Positions 16,872 through 25,888 are shown, numbered from the stretch's first letter. The stretch: 64,000 nucleotides of DNA from Thermoplasmata archaeon (GCA_021810045.1 JAJZJR010000001.1:363947-427946), one strand, 5' to 3'. Numbers and translations are program-made. The notes: generated by a model from the sequence alone, not told the origin.

Positions 16872-17471
16872 TCATAAAGGCAGATTTTTCCAGTCCATGA
16901 GATCTTTGTTGTTAAGCGACCTGATCTCAAGTTTTTCAAGCAGATCAACAAACAGATCGTCTTTTATTGAGTTTGCATAGACCTTGTTTTCTGTATGCCT
17001 GAACAAGGCAGAAGTTATTGATCCCACAGCAATTATTGTTCCCAGCCTGGATGCTTTGCGAGCATCATCTTTTATTTCCGGGGTAAAGTCCTTTGTTAGT
17101 TCGTCGTTCTTTAGATCCTTAAGGAAATCATCAACAGTGTCTTCCAGGAGTTTACTGTGTTCCTCTGCAAGAACCACTCTTACTTTATATGTAGGAATGA
17201 ATTCTATCTGATCGCCGTTTAGCTTAAACCAGTTTTTGGCGTCTGATTCAAAAAACACTTCAGCGAGTGCTTTTGCAGCTTTCCTTGGATTTGAAAAATC
17301 AATTCCGCTTGTGAGATCATATGTTACTAAGGAGCTATCGTCTGATACTTTTCTTCTGGCTGCAATTGATTGATTCAATCGTTCATCGGTGTCCATGTCC
17401 ATCAAATACTGAAAAACACTATAAGTACATATCTGAACATCACCATAGCTGGAAATACTTTCCTGGATCAC
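16872..17471 (-). CDS. Hypothetical protein, 199 residues
   Basis: Not recognised. A soluble, mostly helical and acidic protein with an N-terminal segment containing SIAARRKVSDD and a middle region (KVRVVLAEEHSKLLEDTVDDFLKDLKNDEL) that may be a coiled helix. No signal peptide. The GTG start at 17471 lies about 21 bases after a minus-strand TATA-like TTTATAG (17495-17489), suggesting a leaderless message. It is divergent from the acetyltransferase gene, and their promoters are interleaved. Confidence 0.6.
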   Translation of the reverse strand: MIQESISSYGDVQICTYSVFQYLMDMDTDERLNQSIAARRKVSDDSSLVTYDLTSGIDFSNPRKAAKALAEVFFESDAKNWFKLNGDQIEFIPTYKVRVVLAEEHSKLLEDTVDDFLKDLKNDELTKDFTPEIKDDARKASRLGTIIAVGSITSALFRHTENKVYANSIKDDLFVDLLEKLEIRSLNNKDLMDWKNLPL

Positions 17472-17534
17472 TCTTGGGGTTTTATCCCCTATAAACTGGA
17501 GAGTAGCTTTATACTTGTTATATTATGTGAAAAT

Positions 17535-18098
17535 GTGAACGATCCTTTTCTTGTGTTTCCTGATCTGGAAACCGATAGACTCTTTTTAAGACAGATCAGT
17601 CTGGACGACCTTTATGCAATGTATGAAATCAAATCAAATCCAAAAGTCACAAATCAGTACGGAAGAGAACCCCATTCCAGTTTCATTCAGACAGAAACTT
17701 GGATAAGATTATTGCTTGATAATTTCCGGGATAAGGAATCACTGTACTGGAAAATAATCAACCGCGAGGATAACAGAATTGCAGGTTCCATTACCTTATG
17801 GAACATGGAGCTGGAATCCAGAGTTGCCGAAGTAGGTTACGAACTTCATCCGGACTTCTGGAAGAAAGGGATTATGCAGGAAGCACTCAAGTGCATAATT
17901 GACTGGTCCTTTGAAACATTCAAACTCAACCGTGTGGAAGCTTGTCCAATCCAGGGAAACTCTTCTTCCATAAAACTGCTGGAAAGAACAGGTTTCAAGC
18001 TGGAAGGAACGTTAAAGGAAAGGGTGCATTTCCATGGAAAATTCCTTGACCAGTATTATTACGCCATCCTGAGGAAAGAATGGAGTACGGGGGAATAA
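17535..18098 (+). CDS. GNAT acetyltransferase, RimJ/RimL type
   Basis: Transfers an acetyl group from acetyl-CoA to an amine, as in N-terminal acetylation of ribosomal proteins by RimJ/RimL. The fold starts at ETDRLFLRQISLDDLY and includes EVGYELHPDFWKKGIMQEAL, which holds the acetyl-CoA loop, and the late VEACPIQGNSSSIKLLERTGFKLEG segment. The frame is open far upstream (to 17370), but TTTATACTT at 17508-17516 lies 24 bases before the GTG at 17535, so this GTG is chosen, giving 187 residues, the usual size. The acceptor is unknown. Confidence 0.8.
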   Translation: MNDPFLVFPDLETDRLFLRQISLDDLYAMYEIKSNPKVTNQYGREPHSSFIQTETWIRLLLDNFRDKESLYWKIINREDNRIAGSITLWNMELESRVAEVGYELHPDFWKKGIMQEALKCIIDWSFETFKLNRVEACPIQGNSSSIKLLERTGFKLEGTLKERVHFHGKFLDQYYYAILRKEWSTGE

Positions 18099-18110
18099 GC
18101 TGGAAAAATT

Positions 18111-18701
18111 TCAATAGTGCAGTGTAAAATTAAACTGCACATATTCACCGAATGAATTTGGATTGGGGCCTGGTGGATAAACCGGTGGTTGATAATCCAA
18201 GCCAATGTAATATGATGCTGCAGGACCGTTGTAGAGAGTAAATGGCCCGGTTTCCGTGTTGTTATACAGCCTTACACCGGGTGAACTGTTGGTCTGCCAG
18301 GTGTGACTCATGTATACGGAAACATACTGTGTATATTGATCCCAGTAAATAACACTCCCCATTTTGGCCCATTGAACTATTGTAGCGTTAATGTAACCGG
18401 TTAAATTACCTGCATTGATGAGCTCGAGGAAATTCCAGTAAGCAGTCTGGGAAGTAACGTCAAAATTCACGTGTACTCTCAATACGCCTGTCATGACGTT
18501 GTTGTACATACTGTAGTTCCACTCAAATGTGGACCCTTTAGGTACCGTATAATTATCTGGAGGTACTATAATAATAGGGGGTCCTGTCACGGTTTGGGTC
18601 ATCTTTATTAACCCCTGTGCAGACATCTCCCCTGTGGACTGTGGAGAGACTATCATCACAGATATCAGTAAGGAAATGGAAATAACTACTACCGATTTCA
18701 T
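18111..18701 (-). CDS. Secreted protein with N-terminal signal peptide
   Basis: Not recognised. From the ATG at 18701 the protein has a basic start and a hydrophobic core (MKSVVVISISLLISVMIV), a Sec-type signal peptide, followed by about 170 residues of beta-type sequence with many Asn-X-Ser/Thr sites and aromatic residues. An AAGGAG site 8 bases upstream fixes this start; the frame could extend to 18806, but that would bury the signal peptide. It lies downstream of the three-paralogue operon but is separated from it by about 190 bases with a T-rich terminator, so it probably has its own promoter. Confidence 0.68.
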   Translation of the reverse strand: MKSVVVISISLLISVMIVSPQSTGEMSAQGLIKMTQTVTGPPIIIVPPDNYTVPKGSTFEWNYSMYNNVMTGVLRVHVNFDVTSQTAYWNFLELINAGNLTGYINATIVQWAKMGSVIYWDQYTQYVSVYMSHTWQTNSSPGVRLYNNTETGPFTLYNGPAASYYIGLDYQPPVYPPGPNPNSFGEYVQFNFTLHY

Positions 18702-18806
18702 TGCAGAACTCCTTCTTGAGTCCATTAATATCACATTCCTCTGTGTGCCATGGATTCCATGACCATCTCTATAAGCAATTATGCCAGAGCACCTAATATA
18801 AGGCAA

Positions 18807-18891
18807 AGAATAAGTTATACATCACGAAATATGCAATAAATAAAGAAAAAATTGTAAAAATAAAAAAAATAAAAATTTAAATTTTTAAATA
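18807..18891 (-). terminator. T-rich terminator after the secreted-paralogue operon
   Basis: On the minus strand the sequence past the stop at 18892 is a run of A/T with long T-tracts (roughly 18890-18840), the standard signal for archaeal transcription termination. No stable hairpin is apparent. Confidence 0.5.
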
Positions 18892-19479
18892 TTAGCTTGT
18901 CACGTAAGTTCCAGTCAGAAACAGTTCACCGGTAAGGGTGTATCCATTGTATGGTGGTGTGAAGAACCCTATGTAGATGATTGTTGAACCATCAACTGGG
19001 GTTGAGAACGACTGAGACCCGGTCAGTGGGAAGGACGTAACAGATGGATTCGTTACAACAGGAACATCTCCTGGAAGACCGCTGTAGCTGAAATCACTGA
19101 AACTCATTGGTGAAAGTGACAGATACATGGTTGAGTTTGGAACAAATGCTGAATTAACTGTGGAGTTCAGATAGAACATTCCGGAAGGTGCAGAAGATAC
19201 GAAGTGTATCTCCATAACGTTTATGATGAATGTTGTCTGATTGGCAACCTCGCCAAATTTCAGTTCACCCATTACACCGTTATGACCTGTTGTATAGGGA
19301 GACCACGAGATGGACCCGTCAGCAGCCTGGAAGTTTGAGCCAGGTGTAAAGTAGAAGGTACTACTATTGCTTGTTCCATTTATTCCTACATTACCTGTTA
19401 TCATCACATCAGCTATTGCAACTGCTGGCATGATAGTCGCAACAAGTGCTACCAAGAGGAAGGTTAATTTTCGATTCAT
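18892..19479 (-). CDS. Secreted MNRK-family paralogue 3
   Basis: Unknown exported protein of 195 residues, third of three tandem paralogues. Signal peptide MNRKLTFLLVALVATIMPA, then the shared junction AIADVMITGNVGING, followed by beta-type sequence with NxS/T sites and a C-terminal GYTLTGELFLTGTY segment that matches the other two. The frame is open to 19503, but AAAGGAGTG just upstream of the ATG at 19479 fixes the start. The likely role is surface or filament subunit; this is inference from export, size and repetition. Confidence 0.72.
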   Translation of the reverse strand: MNRKLTFLLVALVATIMPAVAIADVMITGNVGINGTSNSSTFYFTPGSNFQAADGSISWSPYTTGHNGVMGELKFGEVANQTTFIINVMEIHFVSSAPSGMFYLNSTVNSAFVPNSTMYLSLSPMSFSDFSYSGLPGDVPVVTNPSVTSFPLTGSQSFSTPVDGSTIIYIGFFTPPYNGYTLTGELFLTGTYVTS

Positions 19480-19499
19480 TTTTTTCACTCCTTTAAACC

Positions 19500-20120
19500 T
19501 CACGCAAATGCCACGAACTGGCCTGTTAGCAATGCACCTTGATCTGCATACATTCCTGGCGGGAGCAGGAAGCTAATATACAGGTTTTGTGTGGCTGAGA
19601 ATCCAGTTATGAGCAGGTGTGGGTTTTGTGATAGGTCAACTGCCACAACAGTGGAAGTAGAAGCAGCATTCACAGCAATTGCAGGATCACCTGTGCTGTA
19701 AGATGTGACTGGGGTAGTTTCAAGGGTGTTGAATGAGATCTGAGACGTTGAGATTGCCATTATTGTGCCAGCCGGCAACGTAGATGAAGATACATTCAGG
19801 TAAATTCCCATGAATGAGGCTGGAGCGGATGGATTGCTCTGGGCAATGTTAAGTTCAAGGACGTTTATCATTTCAGTCTGGACGTAGTAGCTTCCCTCGA
19901 GGTCTATTGTTCCCATGAGATCATTTGATGCAGGAATCCAACCTATAGAATTGGTTGAATTGGCGGCAGCATAGTTTGGTCCTTGAAGGATCTTGAAAGC
20001 AGTGTGTTGATGCATGCTTTCAAGAGACACCTGCCCCATCACCATAACATCAGCTACGGCTACTGCAGGGAGTATTACCGTAACGGCTGCTATCATGAGA
20101 AGGGCAAATTTTCGGTTCAT
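19500..20120 (-). CDS. Secreted MNRK-family paralogue 2
   Basis: Unknown exported protein of 206 residues. It has the signal peptide MNRKFALLMIAAVTVILPA and the junction VAVADVMVMGQVSLE, diverged from the ITGNV of its neighbours, then the shared GPNYAAAN motif, INVLELNI, YISFLLPPG and a C-terminal LLTGQFVAFA. GAGGTGA about 6 bases before the ATG overlaps the end of paralogue 1, so the genes are translated from one message. Confidence 0.74.
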   Translation of the reverse strand: MNRKFALLMIAAVTVILPAVAVADVMVMGQVSLESMHQHTAFKILQGPNYAAANSTNSIGWIPASNDLMGTIDLEGSYYVQTEMINVLELNIAQSNPSAPASFMGIYLNVSSSTLPAGTIMAISTSQISFNTLETTPVTSYSTGDPAIAVNAASTSTVVAVDLSQNPHLLITGFSATQNLYISFLLPPGMYADQGALLTGQFVAFA

Positions 20121-20129
20121 AACTTCACC

Positions 20130-20705
20130 TCATGATGCTATGAATGTCCCCGTTATGTTTCCACTGGCACCTTCATATGCAGTGCTTGGCGGAAGGTAGA
20201 AGCTGATGTAGTATGTTGTTGTTCCACCCGGGAATGGTGCACTGTAGACGAATAATGCGCTGTTTATATCCTGGCCACCAGTCTGTGACATAACGTCGTT
20301 AACTGTCATAGTAGTGTTTGTGATCCAGACAAGTGCTCCAGCAGGGAAGTCACCAGTGAAGTTAACATAGAGTGTTCCAGTAACTCCAGCATTTATAGTC
20401 ACGTTCAGATCAAGAACATTAGCAAGTGCGGTAGTCTGGTTCGCTATGCCTTCAAGATCGAATGAGGCCATTGGAACTATCTGACCATCTGTCTGCTGTA
20501 TTACACTCTCAACCTGGGGGTTCCAAATTATTGATCCTACTGCGTTTGCAGCAACATAGTTTGGTCCAGGCTGGATAACAAATACCGGCGCATTCTGTGT
20601 GCCGTTTATAACCACATTACCTGTGATCATTACATCAGCCACGGCCACAGCTGGAAGTATTGCCGTAACAGCTGCAATGAGCAGCAAGGTTACTTTTCGA
20701 TTCAT
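20130..20705 (-). CDS. Secreted MNRK-family paralogue 1
   Basis: Unknown exported protein of 191 residues, first in its operon. It has the signal peptide MNRKVTLLLIAAVTAILPA, the junction VAVADVMITGNVVING, the shared QPGPNYVAAN, LANVLDLNV and YISFYLPPS motifs, and the C-terminal NITGTFIAS. The mature protein is beta-type, with no cysteine noticed and no predicted C-terminal anchor. The strong AAAGGAGG site 7 bases before the ATG suggests high expression. The conserved strand right after the cleavage site could serve donor-strand assembly as in archaeal thread filaments; this is speculative. Confidence 0.75.
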   Translation of the reverse strand: MNRKVTLLLIAAVTAILPAVAVADVMITGNVVINGTQNAPVFVIQPGPNYVAANAVGSIIWNPQVESVIQQTDGQIVPMASFDLEGIANQTTALANVLDLNVTINAGVTGTLYVNFTGDFPAGALVWITNTTMTVNDVMSQTGGQDINSALFVYSAPFPGGTTTYYISFYLPPSTAYEGASGNITGTFIAS

Positions 20706-20712
20706 CTGTTTT

Positions 20713-20764
20713 CCTCCTTTTGTATGGGTTTGTACCCAGAAAAATAAGTCAAAAAATTATATTA
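20713..20764 (-). promoter_or_regulatory. Promoter and strong ribosome binding site of the secreted-paralogue operon
   Basis: Minus-strand TAATATAATT at 20764-20755 gives an expected start near 20735 and a leader of about 30 bases. AAAGGAGG at 20720-20713 is a near-perfect Shine-Dalgarno sequence 7 bases before the ATG at 20705. Confidence 0.55.
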
Positions 20765-20894
20765 GAAGGCAAGAAAGAAACCTATCAACAAAAAATACAT
20801 TGCTTAAAAGATCCCTGAATAACGGGCTCAATAATAAATCAAGACCAAATATGAAAATAAATATAACTTATTCAGATTTTGAACTGCGATAAAG

Positions 20895-21581
20895 TCAGAG
20901 AACTTGTACAAGGTTTGCAAAAAGTAATGCAGATGTGAATAAATAAGATGCCAGTGTGCCTGCTATAGAAACTTTCTCTACCTTTTTTGATGGGAGTGTG
21001 AAGAATCCATAAGTCAGGAAAAGAGAGGAAGCGATGACTGCGTACAGGATAATTCCCCTCATGAAAGAACTGTAACTGGAAATCCATTGCATTGAAGGAA
21101 TTAAGAAAACAAGGAATATTCCTGTGGCAACTATCCCAAGAGTGGCAATAATTTTAGGCTTTGTACTTGAAATTCTCAGTACAACGGTAGACAGGAAAGA
21201 TATGACAAATATTACACCCATTGCAGAATAAACCAGATACTGTTCATCTAATGAGAAAGCAGGAAGTAATTTTTCCATTCCTGAGGATGGGAGCAGTAAT
21301 ATGGTTAGCAGAATCCATATGTTTACTGCCAGCATAGCGAGTTGAATATTCTGTATCATTCCCCAAAAATACCCTTGACTGCCTCCCCTCAATTCAGTAT
21401 AATTCCTGCTTGACCCCTTCACGGAAGTTTGAGCCGTTTCTTCAGAGACGAGAATGAAAAGTGGTATTTCCTTCCGTTTAACGGACAAATTCCTTACCTC
21501 TAGGAAGAAAAGAAGTGATAAAATGCCAGATATAAGAAAATACGGGAACATCGACATAAATGCACTGAAACTGAATGCCAT
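20895..21581 (-). CDS. Multi-pass membrane protein, unrecognised
   Basis: Not recognised. 228 residues with a first helix near 10-30, a charged loop of about 45 residues (NLSVKRKEIPLFILVSEETAQ and on), and five further hydrophobic segments to the C-terminus. A minus-strand TATA-like ATTTATATCC lies near 21611-21620. It is just upstream of, and on the same strand as, the secreted-paralogue operon, but about 190 bases with a separate promoter lie between, so a functional link is only suggested. Confidence 0.65.
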   Translation of the reverse strand: MAFSFSAFMSMFPYFLISGILSLLFFLEVRNLSVKRKEIPLFILVSEETAQTSVKGSSRNYTELRGGSQGYFWGMIQNIQLAMLAVNIWILLTILLLPSSGMEKLLPAFSLDEQYLVYSAMGVIFVISFLSTVVLRISSTKPKIIATLGIVATGIFLVFLIPSMQWISSYSSFMRGIILYAVIASSLFLTYGFFTLPSKKVEKVSIAGTLASYLFTSALLFANLVQVL

Positions 21582-21711
21582 AGTGATCTGAAATAGATTT
21601 TCTGACTTGGATATAAATTATTGCAACTTCCAGAAATATATAATTTATCTAGTCCAACAGATCATGCCTGTTTATGAAAATGGGAGATGATATTAATTTC
21701 CCATTAATGTA

Positions 21712-22266
21712 TTATTTTAAATTGGCTCTAGCCTCATTCACCAGCTTTGCAAGTAGTTGTTTAATGAATTCTCGTGCTCCATCATCAGTCAATTTCATGT
21801 TCTGATCAAATTTTGTGTGAGCAAAGGTGAGAAAAACTTCAGGCTTGTATATCTGCTTCATATCAAGGTAACCCAGAACCTGCCTCAGGTGGTACTGAAC
21901 CCTTGCACCTCCGAGCATGCTTCCGGATGCACTCATTATTGCCACAGGTTTTCCAGGGAAAGGATTATCACTTGGCGGCCTGCTTGCAAAATCAAGGGCG
22001 TTTTTCAGGAATCCCGGTATTGAGAAGTTGTATTCCGGAGTGGATATGAGTATGCCATCTGCATTTCTTACTGCCTCTTTGAATTTCTTCACTGAATCTG
22101 GCAGGTTTTCATCCAGGTCCTGGTTATAAACAGGTATATCTTTTAGGTCATACAGGGTAAGTTCAGATCCTTCCGGCATCATTTCCTTTGCGTTCTCAAG
22201 CAAAGCCCAGTTGTAAGAACCTTCTCTAAGACTGCCCCCAAAACCGAGTATTTTTATGGTTTCCAT
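21712..22266 (-). CDS. NAD(P)H-dependent FMN reductase
   Basis: Flavodoxin-like oxidoreductase of the FMN_red/chromate-quinone reductase family, 184 residues. The FMN phosphate loop is GGSLREGSYN near residues 10-19, and the PEYNFSIPGFLKNALDFASR segment (about 78-97) and SASGSMLGGARVQ loop contact the flavin. Expected in the cytosol, reducing quinones, metals or free flavin; substrate not established. It stands alone, divergent from tpiA. Confidence 0.87.
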   Translation of the reverse strand: METIKILGFGGSLREGSYNWALLENAKEMMPEGSELTLYDLKDIPVYNQDLDENLPDSVKKFKEAVRNADGILISTPEYNFSIPGFLKNALDFASRPPSDNPFPGKPVAIMSASGSMLGGARVQYHLRQVLGYLDMKQIYKPEVFLTFAHTKFDQNMKLTDDGAREFIKQLLAKLVNEARANLK

Positions 22267-22358
22267 TGGCGGTTATTTGATAATGATTCAAAAAAATATG
22301 TGTAGTCCCCGCTCTGGAAAGTGATTTAAATACCAGTTTCATGAAGTTACCGTTTAAC

Positions 22359-23018
22359 TTGAGGAAGACAGTAATTATTAATCTAAAGCATTATCAAATA
22401 TCGTCGGGAATTCATTGCGAACACTTTCTCAGCAAATTTATTGGTATGGATTTTCCTGAAGATATAAGGATAATATTTGCACTGAACCCAATAGATTTCC
22501 ACCTGGCAAAAAACTTCCCTGAATTGGAATTTTATGCCCAGCATGTGTATCCAACAGATTATGGAGCAAACACCGGCATGTATTCCATAGAATCCCTCAT
22601 GGATTTTGGCATCACTGGTTCGCTCCTGAACCATTCTGAAATGAGGGTTCAGGAAGAATTTATTTCAAAAGTAATGAATAAATCTAAAACTATGGATTTT
22701 CCTGTAGTAATCTGTGCGGAAAATAACGGTGAAGCAGATAAATTATCAAGACTTACCCCGGAGTTTATTGCATATGAGCCCCCTGAACTCATTGGCGGGA
22801 ACATGTCTGTTACCTCGTCTAAGCCTGAAATTATCCGCGAAGTAGTTACAAACTGTGCCAAATCGTCGGTTCCTGTCCTTGTTGGTGCTGGTGTTAAGAA
22901 TAACAGCGATATGAGGAAATCAATTGAACTGGGAGCCAATGGAGTCTTGGTTGCCTCTGGGATCGTTCTTGCAGAAAACCCTTTGGCGTCGTTAACTTCA
23001 TTAATTGAGAGACTATGA
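22359..23018 (+). CDS. tpiA: Triosephosphate isomerase, archaeal type
   Basis: Interconverts dihydroxyacetone phosphate and glyceraldehyde 3-phosphate in central carbon metabolism. The archaeal short form is seen: NLKHY at the start of the barrel (Asn and catalytic Lys), LLNHSEMR with catalytic His, AYEPPELIGGN with catalytic Glu, and phosphate-binding GAGVKN and GVLVASG. An ATG at 22341 exists, but TTTAAATA at 22325-22332 is too close to it and sits about 30 bases before the TTG at 22359, where family homology also begins, so the TTG is chosen (219 residues). Confidence 0.9.
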   Translation: MRKTVIINLKHYQISSGIHCEHFLSKFIGMDFPEDIRIIFALNPIDFHLAKNFPELEFYAQHVYPTDYGANTGMYSIESLMDFGITGSLLNHSEMRVQEEFISKVMNKSKTMDFPVVICAENNGEADKLSRLTPEFIAYEPPELIGGNMSVTSSKPEIIREVVTNCAKSSVPVLVGAGVKNNSDMRKSIELGANGVLVASGIVLAENPLASLTSLIERL

Positions 23019-23030
23019 AGCGGTGAAGTC

Positions 23031-23702
23031 ATGGCCAAACCAAAAGAAAGCACAATGTTCGAGGAACCGGAATTTGACGAGAAAGAATTCCTCACAATAG
23101 AAAGAGATAGGGCTATTGGCATTATTGTAATATTTGTTATGGGTGCATTGAGTGGCGTTCTGGCGGGCTACCTTCAGCTTCAGGGCTACACATATCTTTC
23201 TATACTCATAATGCTGGCATTCTTAGTAGGTCTAACAAAGATACTGAAGTCTTTGAGGATCAAGGTTTCAGAAAGATCCTCACACAGAATAATCAACTAC
23301 GGAATGTACATTTTCACATGGCTCCTGTTCTGGATTATAATTCTGAACCCTCCCATAAACGTGGTCTCCTCACCCCAGATTCATAGCTTCCAGTATGAGA
23401 ACTCCCCTGGAAATTACACAAGTATTGGAACCAGTTCAGTTGGTGATTATCAGGGCATCATCGGGGCACATACCTACAGCATCCATCTAACGTATAGATA
23501 CAATTTCAACGTGTCAAGTTCAAACGCGTTTTATTACACTCAAGGTGGTAAACAGTATTCTGTTAATTATCAGTTTAATCATGGTTATCTGAACTTCACC
23601 GCCACAGGGATACGAGGAAATTCATACCTGTACCACATAGATTGGACTTCAAGTGCCTCAAATAATCCGCGCCCACTTGAGTTTACAATGACGTGGACGT
23701 GA
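23031..23702 (+). CDS. Membrane protein with extracytoplasmic beta domain
   Basis: Not recognised. 223 residues with an acidic cytoplasmic N-terminus, hydrophobic helices near 28-45, 52-68 and 90-107, then about 110 residues of outside domain rich in Tyr, Ser, Asn and Asn-X-Ser/Thr sites, ending in LEFTMTWT. It starts 12 bases after tpiA, preceded by a GGTGA-type site, so the two are probably co-transcribed, though a metabolic link is not evident. Confidence 0.65.
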   Translation: MAKPKESTMFEEPEFDEKEFLTIERDRAIGIIVIFVMGALSGVLAGYLQLQGYTYLSILIMLAFLVGLTKILKSLRIKVSERSSHRIINYGMYIFTWLLFWIIILNPPINVVSSPQIHSFQYENSPGNYTSIGTSSVGDYQGIIGAHTYSIHLTYRYNFNVSSSNAFYYTQGGKQYSVNYQFNHGYLNFTATGIRGNSYLYHIDWTSSASNNPRPLEFTMTWT

Positions 23703-23752
23703 GCTTTACCAATGGAAAATAAATTAATACCCTTGCCATAAGGGTAAAGAAA

Positions 23753-23827
23753 GCAGGTGTAGTGTAGTCTGGTCTAGCACGAGAGCCTTCCAAGCTTTCA
23801 ACCCGGGTCCAAATCCCGGCACCTGCA
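23753..23827 (+). tRNA. tRNA-Gly (anticodon TCC)
   Basis: Acceptor stem GCAGGTG (23753-23759) pairs with CACCTGC (23820-23826), discriminator A at 23827. The anticodon arm is AGAGC-CTTCCAA-GCTTT with one G-T pair, giving TCC. The T arm CCGGG-TCCAAAT-CCCGG has the expected stem. CCA is not encoded; a TTTTT run follows. A TATA-like AAATTAAT lies near 23724, about 29 bases upstream. Confidence 0.96.
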
Positions 23828-23884
23828 CTTTTTGAATTCTGCTGTTTAGCAGCTTATGAAATTTACCATATTTCAATGATATTT

Positions 23885-25888
23885 TTACCATATCATTATG
23901 CTTTTCAGACCAGTGTTTTTCTTTTTGGACAAGGAACTGAAATGTTCCTGAAATCTGAAGTGCACTCTTGCCGGAAGATCTCCTCTCAAATTATCCGGCG
24001 AATGAGGATCGTTGGAGACCTGCCATTTCAAGGCCTCATCCCTTATATTTGATCTCCAGGACTGTGCCCATCCAAGGAAGAATCTCTGTTCGGGAGTAAA
24101 GCCTTCAATATTTTTCCTTAATTCCGGATTCTTTTTTAGATGTCTTTCAAGGGCCTCGTAAGCGATGCTGACTCCACCTAGATCTGCAATGTTCTCGCCA
24201 AGAGTCAGTTCACCATTCACCTTCACTTCCGGTAAAACTTCCTGGGAACCATATAAATCAATTACTTCTTGAGCCCTTGAAAGAAAAGCTTTTTCGTCAT
24301 CCTCACTCCACCATTCCTTTAAATTACCCTTAGAATCGTACTTCCTTCCCTCATCATCAAATCCATGCGTAATCTCGTGAGCAATTGTCCCGCCAAGCGA
24401 ACCATAATTTACTGCATCGTCCAATTCCGGATCAAAGAAAGGGGGTTGGAGTATTCCTGCGGGAAAAACTATCTCGTTCTCCGTTGGAGAAAAATAAGCA
24501 TTCACTGTTGGAGGAGTCATATACCAGAGTTCCCTGTCAACAGGAGAACCAATTCTAGAGATTTCCCTGTTGAATTCGAATGCGTTGGATCTCACAACGT
24601 TTCCAAAGTAATCGTTCTCAAGGATCTCGACGGATGAGTAATCAATGAATTTTGAGGGAAAGCCTATCTTGGCCCTGAATCTTGAGAACTTCTCAAGAGC
24701 CTTCTCTTTAGTGAGAGCGGACATCCAGTCAAGCTGCTTCAGTTTTTCAGCAAATACTTCCTTCAGATCATCGATCATGACGGCAATCCGTTTTCTTGAT
24801 TCCTCCCCAAATTCCTGGTCCACATAGAGTTTGCCCAGAGCCTCACCGATGTTCATGTCAACAATGGACACAGCCTGTTTCCATCTCTTTTCGGGTTCAG
24901 GCTGCCCAAACAGTTTTCTGTAGTAAAAATCAAAATTTTCCTTCTCTACATCACTGTGAAGATAAGAAGCAGCGAAATGGAGCACTTTCCACTTCAGATA
25001 TATCTTCCATTCATCAATTGGTATTCCCTCTATGAGACTGTCCAGACCTTTGAAGAACTCGGGCTGCCCCACAATTATGTAAGATACATCAGGCAGAGAA
25101 ATTCTCTTGAAATATAAGGTGAAATCGATTTTCTGTGAGATCTCGGATATTCTGTTAAGATGGACAGGATTGTAGTTTCTTTCAGGATCCCTGAGATCTA
25201 CTGGGGACCTGCTGGCTTTTGCCATCATTTCTTCTATTTTGTATACCACTTCCGAATATTTTGCAGCTTCAGTCTCCTGAATTCCATAAATCAAGAACAT
25301 ATTTCTGATATGATCCCTGTATTGTTGCCTTATCTTCTCAAACGGGGGTTCCAGATAATAATCCCTGTTTGGAAGCGATATTCCTCCCTGTGATAATCTG
25401 AATGCATAATATTCACTATTCTTGTCGTCAGGGCTTGAATCAATGGAAAAGAACATTGGTATTCCCTGCCTGTGCAGATCAGCAGCAAGATTTACAATTT
25501 CTTCCCTGGTCCCCATGGACTCTATCCTCTCCATAAAGGGTTTAATTGGCCTGAATCCAAGACTTTCGATAGTGTCTGTGTCCATAGCAGAAAGATAAAA
25601 CTTTCCAACCTGTTTTCTAATTGGATCAGTGTCATCCGAAAGAGCACTTTGCTCCAGAATTTTTCCCAGGATATACCTGTTCCATTCCATGAGTTCACCC
25701 GACGACCCCCAGAAAGATTTTTCCGGAGGTATTGGGTGATTCTCTATCCATTTTCCATTGGAATAGAGGAAAAAATTATCAAAAGGGTCAATACTGTGAT
25801 CTATGTATTCGGTTGAGAATCTTGGAAATTCGGGCTTTTCGTCGTTACCAATTCTGTATATACGCTCCTTCGGAGATCCGGAAACCAT
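23885..25888 (-). CDS. M13-family zinc metallopeptidase (neprilysin/PepO type)
   Basis: A large zinc endopeptidase of oligopeptides, 667 residues. The catalytic HEITH is at residues 504-508 (His504, Glu505, His508), followed by the third-ligand motif ENIADLGG about 60 residues on. The substrate-binding VNAYFSP and late-domain RVHFRFQEHFSSL (a variant of the usual C-terminal motif) are also present. Unlike most relatives there is no signal peptide or membrane anchor, so it appears to be cytosolic and probably degrades imported or intracellular peptides. A T-rich TATA-like box about 27 bases upstream suggests a leaderless ATG start. It is divergent from histidine ammonia-lyase. Confidence 0.92.
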   Translation of the reverse strand: MVSGSPKERIYRIGNDEKPEFPRFSTEYIDHSIDPFDNFFLYSNGKWIENHPIPPEKSFWGSSGELMEWNRYILGKILEQSALSDDTDPIRKQVGKFYLSAMDTDTIESLGFRPIKPFMERIESMGTREEIVNLAADLHRQGIPMFFSIDSSPDDKNSEYYAFRLSQGGISLPNRDYYLEPPFEKIRQQYRDHIRNMFLIYGIQETEAAKYSEVVYKIEEMMAKASRSPVDLRDPERNYNPVHLNRISEISQKIDFTLYFKRISLPDVSYIIVGQPEFFKGLDSLIEGIPIDEWKIYLKWKVLHFAASYLHSDVEKENFDFYYRKLFGQPEPEKRWKQAVSIVDMNIGEALGKLYVDQEFGEESRKRIAVMIDDLKEVFAEKLKQLDWMSALTKEKALEKFSRFRAKIGFPSKFIDYSSVEILENDYFGNVVRSNAFEFNREISRIGSPVDRELWYMTPPTVNAYFSPTENEIVFPAGILQPPFFDPELDDAVNYGSLGGTIAHEITHGFDDEGRKYDSKGNLKEWWSEDDEKAFLSRAQEVIDLYGSQEVLPEVKVNGELTLGENIADLGGVSIAYEALERHLKKNPELRKNIEGFTPEQRFFLGWAQSWRSNIRDEALKWQVSNDPHSPDNLRGDLPARVHFRFQEHFSSLSKKKNTGLKSIMIW

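Noticed and set aside
17370..17534. Upstream extension of the acetyltransferase
   Set aside because: The TATA box at 17508-17516 would lie inside the coding region, and the extension has no family similarity.
18807..20894. Possible CRISPR or tandem DNA repeat in the secreted-protein region
   Set aside because: The similarity is between protein-coding paralogues, not short regularly spaced DNA repeats; no CRISPR array was seen anywhere in the window.
22649..23122. 157-codon minus-strand frame over tpiA
   Set aside because: Triosephosphate isomerase on the other strand has all catalytic residues; this frame is its mirror.
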